A stretch of 64,000 bases of DNA from Arthrinium phaeospermum (taxonomy: Eukaryota > Ascomycota > Sordariomycetes > Amphisphaeriales > Apiosporaceae). The translations under genes and the position numbers were made by a program. Shown here in pieces: positions 1 to 10,495 of the stretch (within the stretch, counting starts at the first letter, position 1; every line of letters starts with the position of its first letter). The stretch covers positions 1,302,001 through 1,366,000 of the forward strand of contig QYRS01000006.1 of NCBI GenBank assembly GCA_006503535.1, in the 5' to 3' direction. The notes beneath the pieces were generated by a model. It saw only the letters and a list, made by a program, of their open reading frames with translations, was not told the DNA's origin and ran no database searches.

Positions 1-2
1 GA

Positions 3-293
3 CTGAAGCTTTATAGCCATTGATCAGCTCACAATATTCGTAGCTCAAAAAGTCCCATGATAGAACTTACCAAGCTGAAGGCTGCAAGGATAACGGGCGA
101 AGATCTCAGCCTCGGTACGCAAGCCGTGGTGAGTCTCGGGATTGGCACGGTAATGCTGGATCAAGGCATGGGCGTTGGGCACCTTCTGGGGGCAGTCCAC
201 GCACTGAATGGTGCGTGCGCTTGCAAGCTTGCCATACTGTGGTGCTGAGCCACTAAAGTCAATATGTTGGCCATCGTGACGTTGCCCTCCTAC
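3..293 (-). pseudogene. C2H2-like exon fragment at the left edge
   Basis: Minus-strand exon running from an acceptor near 290-295 to a GTAAGT donor at 70, followed by a 68-nt intron with a GCTGATC branch-like site and an AG at 4-3; the next exon is off the window. The peptide has a CVDC pair followed 13 residues later by His and then another His (C-x2-C-x12-H-x7-H), which resembles a zinc finger with a long second spacing. The exon upstream of it belongs to a duplicated block with a stop in the homologous frame, so the gene looks broken, but the remainder cannot be seen. Confidence 0.4.
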
Positions 294-300
294 CTCCACC

Positions 301-392
301 GTTAGCATTGATCGACGTCGTTGTTTGGTATGAGGATATTTACCTCATAGGAGGATTTGTTTTGACGATTGTCCTTCTGTGACTGACCATAT
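301..392 (-). repeat. Dispersed block A, copy 1 (exon end plus intron)
   Basis: This block, containing a minus-strand exon end, a GTAAAT donor and an intron with a GCTAAC branch site, is clearly related to 18,422-18,524. Shared words include GTTAGCATTG and GATTGTCCTTC. In the second copy the exon reads openly into the donor; in this copy the equivalent frame hits a TGA at the exon end. Confidence 0.7.
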
Positions 393-810
393 TCAGAATC
401 GGTATACACAAAGGCAGGCCGGTTACCAATCCAGACTTTGTCGATCCATGGGAGTCTTGGTTGTTGGAACGTTGTTGGGAGTTTCAAAGATATCGGGCAT
501 GATACCTTGTTTTGAGTTTTTCTTTTTGAGGTAAAGTGCTTTTTGTGAGTCTTTTGGTTCTGCGGGGTAGCTTTGGTATGAATTGAGAAAAAAGAAGAGG
601 AAGTGAGTGATCCGTGGCTGAGTTTAAGGTCATCCCAGGACCACAAGTCACAATTAGCGTAACAGGCATATAAAAGCCGATTGTTATTTCAACGATTCAT
701 TTATTCATTATAGTCACTTCCAGCTCTAAGCAACACACCGTCAAAGAAGAGGATGGGGTCCTGATACTCCGATAGCCTGAACAGAATCTGTATGGCTGTG
801 CTGTTCGCTG

Positions 811-1089
811 CTAATCACTATCATGCTTGCTATACTTGTGCTCCAAAGTGTTCCACAAGTTGTCGACAGGGATGATCTCGGCTCGCTGGGCACGAGCGTC
901 CAGGCGGCCAGAAAAGTCCTTGGTGATCCTCTCGAGAGCGCACTTGGTGTAGTTCCAGTCAATGAGACGTAGCTCGAACTCGTAGTCACGCTTTCTCATC
1001 TCATGCTGGTAATCGCGGATGCAGTTCAACACCAGAGCACGGTGCTTAACCTTCAGCCTCGGACGAAGAAAGACGCCAAAGCTTCCCAT
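811..1089 (-). pseudogene. C-terminal exon of an unknown protein
   Basis: Open minus-strand frame of 92 codons from ATG at 1089 with charged, protein-like composition, ending in the peptide LWNTLEHKYSKHDSD and a stop. The same terminal peptide followed by a stop is encoded again near 12,840-12,880, where the rest of the exon is missing. I do not recognise the family. The open frame upstream suggests an internal or terminal exon rather than a complete gene. Confidence 0.4.
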
Positions 1090-1134
1090 AGGTCGTAGGA
1101 TGGGACTGGCTTCCCTTCTTTCGCACAGTCTTCT

Positions 1135-1475
1135 TTAAAGACCTTGAACAAACCGCTGTGTAATCATGGCCCCTTCTTTCCATAATCTTAGACAGTCCGT
1201 TATGTGATTATGGCCCCTTCTTTCCATGATCTCGGTGATGCCCCTGTACTGGTCCATAGTTGGATTGAAGTACTTGATCACGCCAACGAGGATCTGCTCA
1301 TGCATGTCGGCCTCCCAGGGGACTTTGCGGCTGCGCTCGGACTTGGACCGGCTGCGAGACATACATGTAGCGGCTGCCGGACATGTTTGTGGTTGGCCTC
1401 CGAGTGTCTCATAGGCCTCCTGGATCTGTTCCCAACGTCATGGATTAGTAACTCCGCTCTGTATATAGCAAACAT
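1135..1475 (-). pseudogene. Ser/Arg-containing gene fragment with internal duplication
   Basis: A minus-strand open frame can be read from about 1440 to a stop at 1135. It contains SRSRSKSERSRK followed by a helical segment that vaguely recalls Myb/SANT-type helices in fungal proteins. A roughly 30-bp segment around TGGCCCCTTCTTTCCAT occurs twice, near 1158 and 1203, 45 bp apart; the second unit encodes EIMERRGHNHIT and the first LWKEGAMIT in the same frame. No firm family assignment. Confidence 0.35.
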
Positions 1476-1603
1476 ACTTTAAGGAATGCTTCACGGAACA
1501 GGGAAAACTTACTCGCTGGAAGGAAGCGGTGGCGGTCGGGTCGTTTCGACAAAAGGGGTAGATACCGTTTATTACGGTGGAAAGTGTAATGAGTTAACTC
1601 TCC

Positions 1604-1990
1604 CTACTGGGCCTGTGCGCCGCAAAGAATCAACACTGGGCCCGTGCAGCTGTTCTTGGGATGGCCCATCTCGACAATGGCTTGCTCGATGCTGGTGAAG
1701 AGTCTCCTGGCATCAATGTGCATAGTGCCTGTACAAGAGACACCCGTAATGGAATACGGTGGATGAATTGTCCCCATGGGCTGAATTGGTAGTGAGCCCG
1801 GTTCCAGGAAGATGGCTCGTGCTTTCTCTTCTGCGAGTCGCGGTAGAAGCGGATCATTCGGGCGGGAAAGGCGAACGTAGTCGATCTTTCCATACGGATC
1901 CAAGCCGCCGCAGCTGATCAAATGCGGCCCATTCTGCCACTTCATCTTCGTTTTATCCGATTCATTCGCGGATACTACCCCAATAAGCAA
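1604..1990 (-). pseudogene. Unknown coding-like fragment
   Basis: Minus-strand frame of 128 codons with natural amino-acid composition, no obvious low complexity and a stop at 1604. It is bounded upstream by an intron-like segment, with a GTAAGT donor at about 2072 and a CTAAC branch site near 2021. A second piece between 2072 and 2230 seems to continue the same region but needs a frame change within a GGGAGGAAG tract. Family not recognised. Confidence 0.35.
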
Positions 1991-3082
1991 TTTGCAACCC
2001 TACTGAGACTTTTTGAGACAACGTTAGACAACGGCAACGCAAGGTACCTGGATTGGAGACTTACCAACCCCTTCGTTTTTGAATTTCTCCTCTTCAACCT
2101 TCGCTTCCTCCCCAGACGGCCAGCATAAAACACCGGAAGCGCTCAATGTCGCCGTCACAGTTGACCTTAAAGGCGGGCCACATATCGCAACTGTATAATT
2201 CGGCGAGGTAACGCGAGGGTTTAATAACAAAGGGGTTCAAACGCCTTCATGCCTCGGAAAAAGTCGGCGATGGAGAAAAGAACTGATGGGAATTGGTGGA
2301 GAAGGAAGGAACTTTTTAATCATCCGGCGAAGATCAAATTCAGTTTGTTGCTGCTTCTTTGTTAATTCAATTGTGTTTCGCCGAAGTGTCTTTAATATTG
2401 TGAACTTACTCGCCAAAAGAAATTATAATAAGGCGTAACTATCACGGCAGTTGCATTGCCAACTCCAAGGACATGGCAGCAGATATGTGTGGTGGTGGTG
2501 GTGATATAAGTACAACGCCGACGACTACTTTGCTTGCTCACTGAGCCTTTCATGTGCCTGCCCAAGTGGAATTGGATGTGCCGCTTCTCGTTCTGGACGA
2601 CGGCGCCGCAGACCTTGCGGTTGGGCTGGTTGGGGCATTAGCTGATCGTTACTGCTAACATCATTATCGCTTCCTCTGCCTCTGGTCGGTGGTCAGAGCG
2701 CGGGTCAAGCTAGGGTCATCCTCCTCGGCTTCTCCCTCGGCGTCAGAGGCGGGAGAGAGGACGAGGCCCTCGAAGTGAAATGAAGCGGGATTGGTTGGGG
2801 TCGTCGGCGCTGTTCCAGGCCTGGGGATGGTTGATGCGGTTCAGCTCATCCTGGAATTTCTGGCAGCTAGGGCCAGTTGGAGATGTACGGCAGGCCACTC
2901 GGTGTGAGGCAGCCGACCATACGGAACTCGGCAGTGAGCCAGGTACCAGGAAAGGTAGCAAGTGAAGCTCGTCCATCGAAATAAAGTACTAAGAGAATGT
3001 CAGATGCGTATACCTAAAATGTACGCTTTTTGCTTACTTCTTCTTGGCGATAATCATATCGTCCAGATGCCGGTTCCGCTCA

Positions 3083-3103
3083 GGATCCCACGGTGTGGGA
3101 TCC
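3083..3103. repeat. Perfect hairpin, 9-bp stem, GGT loop
   Basis: Arms GGATCCCAC (3083-3091) and GTGGGATCC (3095-3103) are exact reverse complements around GGT. Confidence 0.9.
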
Positions 3104-3276
3104 CTAAAGAGCTTGACGGACTGGCCGTGAGACTCATTAAAGCTTCCGCTGCCATTGTCGAGGCTGTAGGTATCATAATGTTGTAACAACTCTTGCGAGA
3201 TCATCTTTTGGGTCTGCTGAGCAACCTTTAATGAGGCAGAAGCACAGGGGCCCGTAATGTTACCATCTGTCGTTGA

Positions 3277-3735
3277 TCACAACGTCTCGACGGAAGCAGC
3301 ATCTTGGCGGTGAATTGCGTCTGCGTCCTTATGCAGCCGATTCAGAGCGTTGAGCTCAATCCCGGATTCGTTATTGGGCATAACCTGTTGAGCCTGGGCT
3401 CGTCGTCGTAGTCGGTACATGTGCCAGAGAACAGGCATACTCGGCAAATGCGAAGGCATTGATACCATAGCCGACGCACATGCAGCGCCGCTGGTAGCAG
3501 ATGAATTTGGAGACGTTGACGTCGTGCTCCCGGAGCTCGTGCTGCTGACGCCCGTCCCGGCGGTTGAACTGACGCCGCTGGTGCTCATGGAATATGCTTG
3601 GTTCACCTCGGGATCATGGGCGGATGGCTGCTCATTGGATGGCTGCTCCGCGGAGCTCATGCTGTCGGCGACTGTGGTAGGGGGTGTAGAGCTGAGCGAC
3701 GCGACATGCGAGAAGGTGTCGGCTGCACCACCCAA
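3277..3735 (-). pseudogene. Ser/Thr-rich coding-like fragment
   Basis: Minus-strand frame of about 152 codons dominated by Ser, Thr, Gly and Ala, followed by a basic segment (YRLRRRAQAQQ). The frame starts at a non-ATG codon directly behind a plausible acceptor (TTTGGTAG near 3775), so it looks like a terminal exon. The Ser/Thr-rich stretch followed by a basic stretch could be a juxtamembrane or linker region. No domain recognised. Confidence 0.35.
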
Positions 3736-3920
3736 GCTTCAGCACCCACAACGAGCTCATCTCCACGAGCCGGACTACCAAAGGGGGATGGATTAGCAAT
3801 AAGACTTCAGTGGGATAATGGGTGGTACTTACGCGAACGCTGGCATCGACCCAGTTGGCATCGTATGCCGACTCCGAGAGACATAAGCCCCAGGGACACC
3901 CTTGCGGATATTCCGAGAAT

Positions 3921-3950
3921 TTAAGATAGAACGACGGTCGATGCTATACC
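3921..3950 (-). repeat. Short RRM-related block shared with 22.36 kb
   Basis: The word AGATAGAACGACGGTCGATG occurs here and at about 22,357-22,378. In the second location the minus strand reads IDRRSILVG, similar to the RNP2 strand of the RRM piece at 22.9 kb. Here the frame diverges immediately after the shared word. Confidence 0.6.
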
Positions 3951-4349
3951 ACCTCGAGAATCATGTGGTGGCCGTCCGCAAACCCGACAGTATCTGCGGT
4001 GTTCACGCACCATCTTCGCGACGTTCGCAATCGAAAACGCCGCAAAGCCAGTGGTGCTGAAGTCTCCGACTGGTACCAGCTGTATCCCTTCAGGATTCAG
4101 TCGTGAGTGGCTGCGTCTTGGGCCCAAACTGTGTTCAGGAGACCGTCACCCCCGTGTGGCTCCAATTCGACCACTTGATCCCAAGGCCGTGCCAAAGCTA
4201 TGTGCATAGTTGCGCTTCGGACAGAGACCCCTCTTTTCTTTTTCTTCTCTTATTCGCGCACCTTATTGGTTTGATTGCTCGAGCGAAGTCTTTTCGAGAG
4301 GTCGTGATGGCGCTTGTCCTACCAATGACGTATTGCAGATCGCGGCGCA

Positions 4350-4368
4350 ATCTCACCGGTGGTGAGAT
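4350..4368. repeat. Perfect hairpin, 8-bp stem, GGT loop
   Basis: Arms ATCTCACC (4350-4357) and GGTGAGAT (4361-4368) flank GGT. Confidence 0.9.
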
Positions 4369-4924
4369 GCCTAGCCGGCCGGTCCCGCATATAAAAAACG
4401 ATCGAGTCTAAACATGGCCCAGGGAGGTGCCGTGCATTATGACGAAGGCGTATTTCTTCGAATGAAGTATGCCCCCGTATGCCTCGGAATTCGGCCGACC
4501 GGTTCCAGGGGACATGTCCTTGGCGGCCACCCTCGGGCTTGCCTTGGCCCATGCCCTCGTCAGGACATATCTCCAGGGCCGACAGCGGCTTGTCTGAGCC
4601 CGGTGTACCATCCATGGTGGCTGACGGACTCGGCCGGCTCAGGCGGAGGGAAGTCGATCTGTGAGCCGTACACGTCTCTCACCGCCTCAAAGTCCGTGAG
4701 GCCGTCGGAGTTGTTGGTAAGAAGACTCTTACCACCCCCCGCATCGACTCCAAGTCGAAATTCATGCCAGAACGCGGTGATACCTCCCACACGTTGTAGT
4801 CCCTCCCCCCTTCCACCTTAAGTCGGTCCAGCAGTTGCGCCTGTCTCTCAAGGAGTATGTTGACACTCCATGCGACGGGTCGGGTGAGCTTAAAAAGCCC
4901 CTTGTGATTGATCTCGACGATGTT

Positions 4925-5345
4925 AAGCGCGGCCTGCGACGCCTTCCCGAGACTGGCTGGTCGTCGCCAGTAGACCCGGCCACCACTCTGGGCGAGACTG
5001 GTTGGTCGCCACCGGTAGACCTGCCACCACCTTGGGCGAACCGTCCCAGTGCTTCCTCCAGGTCCCTTCCGCCCTCCTTCCCCGTTTCAAGCCGGGAGGA
5101 AACCTGACGTGCATGCTCGACCTTCGGCCCACCCTGGTAGGGCGGGCCACCACCTTAGGCGAACGCCCCCGTGCTTCCTCCAGACACCCTCTTGCGTTTC
5201 TCATTCGTTTCAAGTCGGGAGAAAACTCGACCTGCGCGCCAGGCCCGCCACGTCCTTTGGCGAACGTCCCAGTGCTTTCTCCAGGTCCCTTTCGCGCTTC
5301 TGGCTGGTCGTTGCCAGTAGAGCGGCCCACCGGCCTCGGACCAGG
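4925..5345. repeat. Minisatellite-like array of 35- to 100-bp units
   Basis: Two repeat types are interleaved. One is built on GACTGGCTGGTCG/GACTGGTTGGTCGCC with a following CGG.AGACC (near 4950, 4997 and 5309). The other is a unit of about 100 bp starting GTGCTTCCTCCAG and containing CGTTTCAAGYCGGGAG, seen near 5049 and 5170, with a truncated unit near 5270. A further copy of the second type lies at 6090-6172. On the minus strand the units are partly open, but no protein family is evident. Confidence 0.7.
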
Positions 5346-5559
5346 GCACACGTTTGCTCTCCCATCACGCTCATTACTTATTTGAATGCTAGCATGCATT
5401 CAACTCTAACTGTTCAGGGCACACGTTTGCTCTCCCATCACGCTCAAGCAGACGCCTCGATGGATCCACCAGCAGCACCCAACTCTGCCTGTTCTGGGCA
5501 CACATTTGCTCTTTCAACTCTGCCTGTTCAGGGCATACTTAAGCAGACGCCTCGATGAA

Positions 5560-5864
5560 TCCACCAGCAGCACCCGACGGGCCAAAATCATCGTCCTCGT
5601 CGTCCTTTTGCTCGGGGCCTTTGGGGCCGGGGTCACGAGCCTCGATGACCTGAAAGAACTCCTCGGATGGGCCGTCTTCGTCGTCCTTCTTGTTCTCGGG
5701 GCCTTTGGGGCTGGGATCGGGAGCCTCGATGACCTCTCGTCCTCGTCGTCCTTCTTCTTCTCGAGGGCTTCTGGGCCGTGATCAGGAGCATCGATAACCT
5801 CAAAGAACTCCTCGGGTTGGTCGTCTGCGTTGTCCTCCGCTTCCTTTACGCCCTTCTCGTTCAT
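5560..5864 (-). pseudogene. Fragment with acidic tandem peptide repeats, frameshifted
   Basis: On the minus strand from ATG at 5864, three units of about 75-80 bp encode variants of the motif EEFFEVIDAPDxGPxA followed by a Lys/Asp/Glu-rich spacer. The second unit is shifted out of frame relative to the first by a deletion within GACGAGGACGAG, so the array cannot be read in one frame. The composition suggests a disordered acidic tail. The upstream part is flanked by a GTTTAC/CTAG-type intron-like stretch to about 6020. Confidence 0.5.
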
Positions 5865-6089
5865 TTTGGCGGCAGAGGTGTTGGGTGTGATGACCCGGTT
5901 GTTCTCATCGATCTGAGCCTAGAAAATAGGGAAGAGAACAGGTTAGTAAGCAGAGCTAGGATAAAGACGACGTTTAGACTTAATAGGGAAGAAAAGGATG
6001 GGGACAGATCGGGTAAACTTACGCCGCCGGCCTTCTTGATGAAATCAGACTTGCCGCGAAAGCCGTGGGTGTTGCGCAGGTGTGCGAGG

Positions 6090-6172
6090 AAATTGACCCA
6101 GGGCTCCCTCCACGTCCCCCCCGTTTCTCATTCGTTTCAAGTCGGGAGTAAACCTGGCGCGCATGCTCGACC
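6090..6172. repeat. Distant copy of the 5-kb minisatellite unit
   Basis: Contains CTCATTCGTTTCAAGTCGGGAG and flanks matching the unit at 5170-5250, about 900 bp away from the array. Confidence 0.7.
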
Positions 6173-6212
6173 TCGCTGACCAAGGCCCGGAGCCCTCCCA
6201 CACCCAATGCCC

Positions 6213-6299
6213 CACGGGCAAAGCCTCCAAGGCACAGTTGATATTCTGTGCCCCTCCTTCCCTCGAATCATCAACTGTGCCTTGGAGGCATTGCCCGTG
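6213..6299. repeat. 30-bp inverted repeat with 27-nt loop
   Basis: The arms 6213-6242 and 6270-6299 are reverse complements with a single mismatch; the core of each arm is GCCTCCAAGGCACAGTTGAT or its complement. The loop is pyrimidine-rich. No flanking target-site duplication was seen, so a miniature transposon is not supported. Confidence 0.9.
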
Positions 6300-6604
6300 T
6301 CGTCTCTACCCCCGATCTCGCTCATGCTGGGCAGTGCCATGCCCGAAGACAAAGCAAGCAAGCATAGCCACTCAATCAATAGATACGGTGCACATCTCGG
6401 TTGATGGGCAGCAGGGTGCTGGCCCGGCACATGCCCTGTCGTATCTTTCTCATTCGCATCCAAACCAAAACTCTCTCTGTTCTGGCTGTTGTAGTCGTAT
6501 GCGAAAGGGGGGATGTCGGTAGTGCTTGATGTCTGAGAGGGGGCAACCGTCGTACTGTGAGTGGAGGCAGGCGCTGCGCTTGTCGACATCCGTTACGGCC
6601 TTGA

Positions 6605-7210
6605 TTAAGACCCACGGGCCTCCTGCTGGGCGCGCTCAAGCCGAACACCCTCCTCCTTGGCCATCGCCTCGCCGGCGGCCTCGCGAGCGGCAGCCTCGCG
6701 TCGTTCAGCGCGGCGGCGTTCTTCGGCCTCGGCCTTCTCCTTGGCGGCTATGGCCTGGCGTGCTGCGGCCCCGCGGCGCTCCTCTTCGCTGCTCTCCCGC
6801 TCGGCTCGGCGCTGGGCGGCAACACGTTCCTGCTCAGCCTGTGCCTCGACCTCGGCCTCGGCGCGCTCTGCCTCGGCTCTCATGCGCGACTCGATGAGAA
6901 GCCCTGCTGCTAGTGCTGATCTGCAACAAGCGGTGCTAGCTGCGTTTGTGAAGAAAGCGTTTTCTTCAAGGGGCCGACCGCTTTGAACTTGTGCACACTG
7001 CCTATATGCTTCAAGGAACTTGCCTCGGTGGTGGAGAATCAACAGGGAGCGACAGACATGATGCTCGGCCCGGACGAGCATCTTGATTTTGCCCTCCCAT
7101 CCGGGGACCTGGCCGCAGTATCGTAGCATCTCCTCGCGGCGGCGGCGAGCCTTCGTGGACGAGATGGCGAGTGAGAGGTCCCAGTTCTTGAGAGCGGTGC
7201 TGGGATCCAT
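6605..7210 (-). pseudogene. Ala/Glu/Arg-rich coiled-coil ORF, possibly truncated
   Basis: ATG at 7210 opens a 201-codon frame. Residues 1-75 are of ordinary composition (start MDPSTALKNWDLSLAI), and the second half is a long run of Ala, Glu, Arg and Gln with heptad-like spacing, consistent with a coiled coil. It ends abruptly at a stop within the repetitive part. This is one of the longest open frames in the left region and could be a real small gene, but its position among broken pieces makes a truncated fragment more likely. Family not recognised. Confidence 0.4.
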
Positions 7211-7844
7211 TATGGCTGGTCTCTAGGATGTCTTGGGAGCACACCGTCCTGTTCTCATCGGCCGCGCTTGCACTGCACGGACCACGTTCAGGGGACACGG
7301 CAAAGGATGGAAGCTTCAGACGCTCCGGAGGCAGGTGGCTGAAAAAGCGAGGTACCCGTTCGAGTTCGCAAGTCCCTCGCTCCATGCAGAGCACTCTCCA
7401 TCCCCACGCACGATGTGTATTCATCGCCATCGTGGGTACTCGACTGCAGCCGCCAGGATCTCGGTGAGATCCATCTACTACTCAATGTGAGGCCCAACTT
7501 GCTGCTTGCTTCTCGCACCAACCTTGGTATTATTCACCAAAACGGAGTTCTGGTGGTATGTCTCCCTTTGTCAACGTCGACGTCGGTGGCGAGACATGTC
7601 TTCGAGTTCTGTATCTCTCCGGCCTTTCTCGCGCTCCATTGAGAATCAGAGTCTTTCTCTTCTTTTCTCCTTCCCTTGTATTCTTGGGTACCTTGTGTTG
7701 TTGGGTGCTGTATTGTACTGACTCTCTGCAAAGGCTCCCCCAGATGCAAAGGCTCCGGAATGAACTCGGAGCATTGGTGGCAATACGAAGTCGTGTTGAT
7801 GTTGGCCTCGTGCTCCATGCGAGCTTGCAGATACCGGCTGGCCA

Positions 7845-7921
7845 CCTCGGGGGTCACCAGTTCCAGTATCTCGGTAGTTGCCTCGGGGGTCACCAGTTCC
7901 AGTATCTCGGTAGTTGCCTCG
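7845..7921. repeat. Perfect 36-bp tandem duplication
   Basis: The 36-bp unit beginning CCTCGGGGGTCACCAGTTCC is present exactly twice (7845-7880, 7881-7916) and followed by the first five bases of a third unit. On the minus strand it encodes a 12-residue repeat, GNYRDTGTGDPR. Confidence 0.95.
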
Positions 7922-8764
7922 TGTTGGTGAGAGAGGTTGCCGTTTTCTGCGTTGCATAGGTGACTTTGTTTTTATCTTTTCTTCGGCGAAATCCTTCGAA
8001 AGTTATGGTGTTTATGTGTTTTCTTCGGCGAATTTCCTCGAACTAAACCCGACTCCAAACCCACCTTTGAAGGCGAGTTTGTAATCAGCCTGAAATTCAT
8101 TTCCCACCCCCAACAGCACGACCTAGGTCAGCATCATGCTTCTGGTCCTTCCTTGGTGCGGAAGACAGGCTTCTCGTCCAGTCGGTTCCTGGCATCTCCG
8201 ACCCAAACGAGCAAAGACACACTCGCGGTGCGAGCATGTTGAAGGCCTTGATGGCATGGCCCTTTGATAGCGTAGAGTTGATTGGCGTTCAGCGGGCGCT
8301 CAGACCAGGACTTGAATGCCACCTTGGTGGAAGAGACATGGTCGACAGGGTCCGGGTTCTGGGTGAACCCAGGGCGAGGAGGCAACAATATCGCCATCAT
8401 CCTCGACGTCCTCCCCTGGTTCGGAGAGTGGGTTGGCGGTTCGGACGTGGGCACGCTTGGCAGGAGCGGAGGGACTAGGCTTGGTATCAGCCTTGCGCTT
8501 CCTCCCGAATGCCCCGGTGGTGGAGCTCCTTGATGCCGCGGATTCGGCAGCCATAGACCTGACGGTCAAGGCGAGGAGTGTATTGGTTGGCTGCTAGCCT
8601 ACCGGAACGACCCGCCTGGGAAGCGTGACGAATGGTGGCTCGGGTGTAACGGTCGTTAATGACCGGCTGGCGACTTTCTTTCTGCTCCACACGTATTCTG
8701 CAACCAAAGATACGGCGGCCAGACTAGATAGAGACATGTTAGCTATAGCTCGACGCTTGTGTGA

Positions 8765-9060
8765 TTAGGAATGAGACTCACCAAGTCTTCTGCTGCCATT
8801 GTTGTAACCCCGGGACGAGCGTACTAGACGAAAGCGACGGGCGATGTTGTTGACCGATAGCTCACAGATAAAGCCGTGACCGATCACCTTGAAATCTCTC
8901 CGGTGGAAAGCTTCATCAACAGTTAGTAGGGGAGCGTGACTCGAGCTCAGTGACCATATGCCCGGGACCACACTGTGGATGCAGTTTAACCTCTTACCCA
9001 GGAGGTGCAATGAACTGTGTGAAATGAATAATGATGAATTTTCCTAGTCTTATCTAGCTA
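8765..9060 (-). pseudogene. Fragment containing dispersed block B, copy 1
   Basis: The minus-strand frame 9010-8765 has a coding-like stretch (ARRFRLVRSSRGYNNGSRRL). The segment 8957-9065 is related to 18,561-18,663; both share TGGATGCAGTTT(A)ACCTCTTAC and CAGGAGGTGC and end in similar AT-rich text. A third, shorter relative lies at 23,622-23,650. No protein family recognised. Confidence 0.45.
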
Positions 9061-9093
9061 GAATCTTATATCTGTCAAAGACCTTGCTTTCCC

Positions 9094-9450
9094 TTACTTG
9101 CCCTTGCCTTTGCCCTTGCGTTTGCCCTTGCCTTTGCCATTGTAGAAAGCGTTGACGCGGTCGTCCCCTGGACGCCCGTCTGGCAGACGAAGATGGCAGT
9201 GAACTTCTTCCTGATGAACCTCTTTGAACGTGACGCGAGGGTCGGGGAGATGGTGTTTGCGGGTGCAGACACCGAAACCGCCTTGAGGTATGTCGGCAAG
9301 CGACTTGTACCAGGGTGTGTCACGACAGACAAAGTAGATGGTTTCGGCCGAACCATCCATCTTGACAGATTCTTGGTACACGGCGTCTTTGTACTTCTCC
9401 GTGAAAAGGTTGGGGCAATTCTGGACCCGTTTGAGGTCGCTCTTGGGCAA
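9094..9450 (-). pseudogene. Unknown fragment with Lys-Gly tail
   Basis: A 118-codon minus-strand frame with ordinary composition (for example ETIYFVCRDTPWYKSLADIP) followed by a strictly alternating Gly-Lys tail, GKGKGKRKGKGKGK, encoded by a CCTTGC/CCTTTG microsatellite. A basic tail of this kind often mediates nucleic-acid or nucleolar binding, which is inference only. No family recognised. Confidence 0.35.
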
Positions 9451-9540
9451 GAAAGCTGGGACCGGACCAAGCGAGTTGCAGGTCTCTTTACGTCAAAGCC
9501 TGCCAAAGACGTCCTCTGCGTCCATCATCATGCAGTCCCA

Positions 9541-9629
9541 CTCCTAGCTGTGCCTCCAGCAACCACCCGCCCTCCCGTAGCGTGAGCCGGGAGGTAAGGG
9601 ACGTTTGGGGCTGGAGGCACAACTGGGAG
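9541..9629. repeat. 20-bp inverted repeat
   Basis: Arms 9541-9560 and 9610-9629 match at 18 of 20 positions (core TGTGCCTCCAGC and its complement). Inside the loop lies a second small stem, CCTCCC/GGGAGG. Confidence 0.85.
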
Positions 9630-9709
9630 GGGACGCAGATGCCTAAGTGGCAGATACGCGGCCGGTGCTCTGGCTTGCTCACTTTCAGGTACGATCGGCT
9701 CTCCAGCAG

Positions 9710-9724
9710 TACCTGTATCAGGTA
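9710..9724. repeat. Short hairpin, 6-bp stem, TAT loop
   Basis: TACCTG (9710-9715) and CAGGTA (9719-9724) flank TAT. Short enough to be chance. Confidence 0.6.
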
Positions 9725-9849
9725 ACCATCACCCTTCATGCCGCCTGAGTGGACCAAAGTGCAAATCCTGAAGCTAAAGGACACACGTTAGTGACTTTGT
9801 TCACAGAAAGGTCAGTATGGAACTCTTCTTACCTGTATCAAGGCTCTTA

Positions 9850-10210
9850 ATTAGCCACCATTAACAATAATGCTATCGACCTTTTTAGCCTGTTTGTGGC
9901 TAGTTGCGTTCGTGATGTTGTTAAGCTCTTTATGCCTCTTCGACTGTTTGTTTTTGTTTTTTTTTTGGTTTTCTTCGAAGTTTCCGCAAGTATAACTCTC
10001 TCTTTTAGGTTTAAAAAGGCACCCAAGATGCCCCTGTCGGGTTTCAGTGACAAAAGACGTGTGATGCTCTGAGTTGTCTCTACTGCTATGTAGCTCGCCA
10101 TGCGCAAGGTTCCAGATGATCAGAGTCTTGTCGCGTGTGGTAAAGCATGTAACCGTATTGCGACTGTTGATCATCTTCCATTCTCCAGTGCCAACTAAGA
10201 CCATAGTCAC
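9850..10210 (-). pseudogene. Exon fragment, possibly helicase C-terminal part
   Basis: The minus-strand frame from 10,210 reads GEWKMINSRNTVTCFTTRDK and then LIIWNLAHGEL. The pattern N-R-x2-V-x6-R-x3-IIxN resembles the last helicase motif of UPF1/ZNFX1-type SF1 helicases (NRVNVALSRAR...IIGN) but several key positions differ. The next minus-strand intron has a CTAACG branch site near 10,232. A P-loop piece of the same superfamily is at 21.4-21.5 kb. Tentative. Confidence 0.25.
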
Positions 10211-10495
10211 CAGTCTCTATTCCAAAGCGAAACATACGTTAGTGATTTCTTTGATGATTGGTAGTGGTAGAGTCCGAAGATTGAATAGGAGACTGTGTAA
10301 AACAGGTTTCATCTTTTCCTGTTTGACACAATGGCATCAAATGGCGGCAAAGACCTCGAGTTGAACAGTAAATGGGGAAAGTATGGAAAGCACTTACCAT
10401 AGGCTGAGAATACCAAAGCCACCATCAAAGAACTTCGGGCCCGGGCAGTGCGTGTCTCGTGGCATATAGTAGTGTCATTGTCCCCTTACTGTCTT

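Noticed and set aside
6213..6299. Inverted repeat considered as a terminal-repeat transposon
   Set aside because: Total length is 87 bp, there is no target-site duplication and no second copy was seen.
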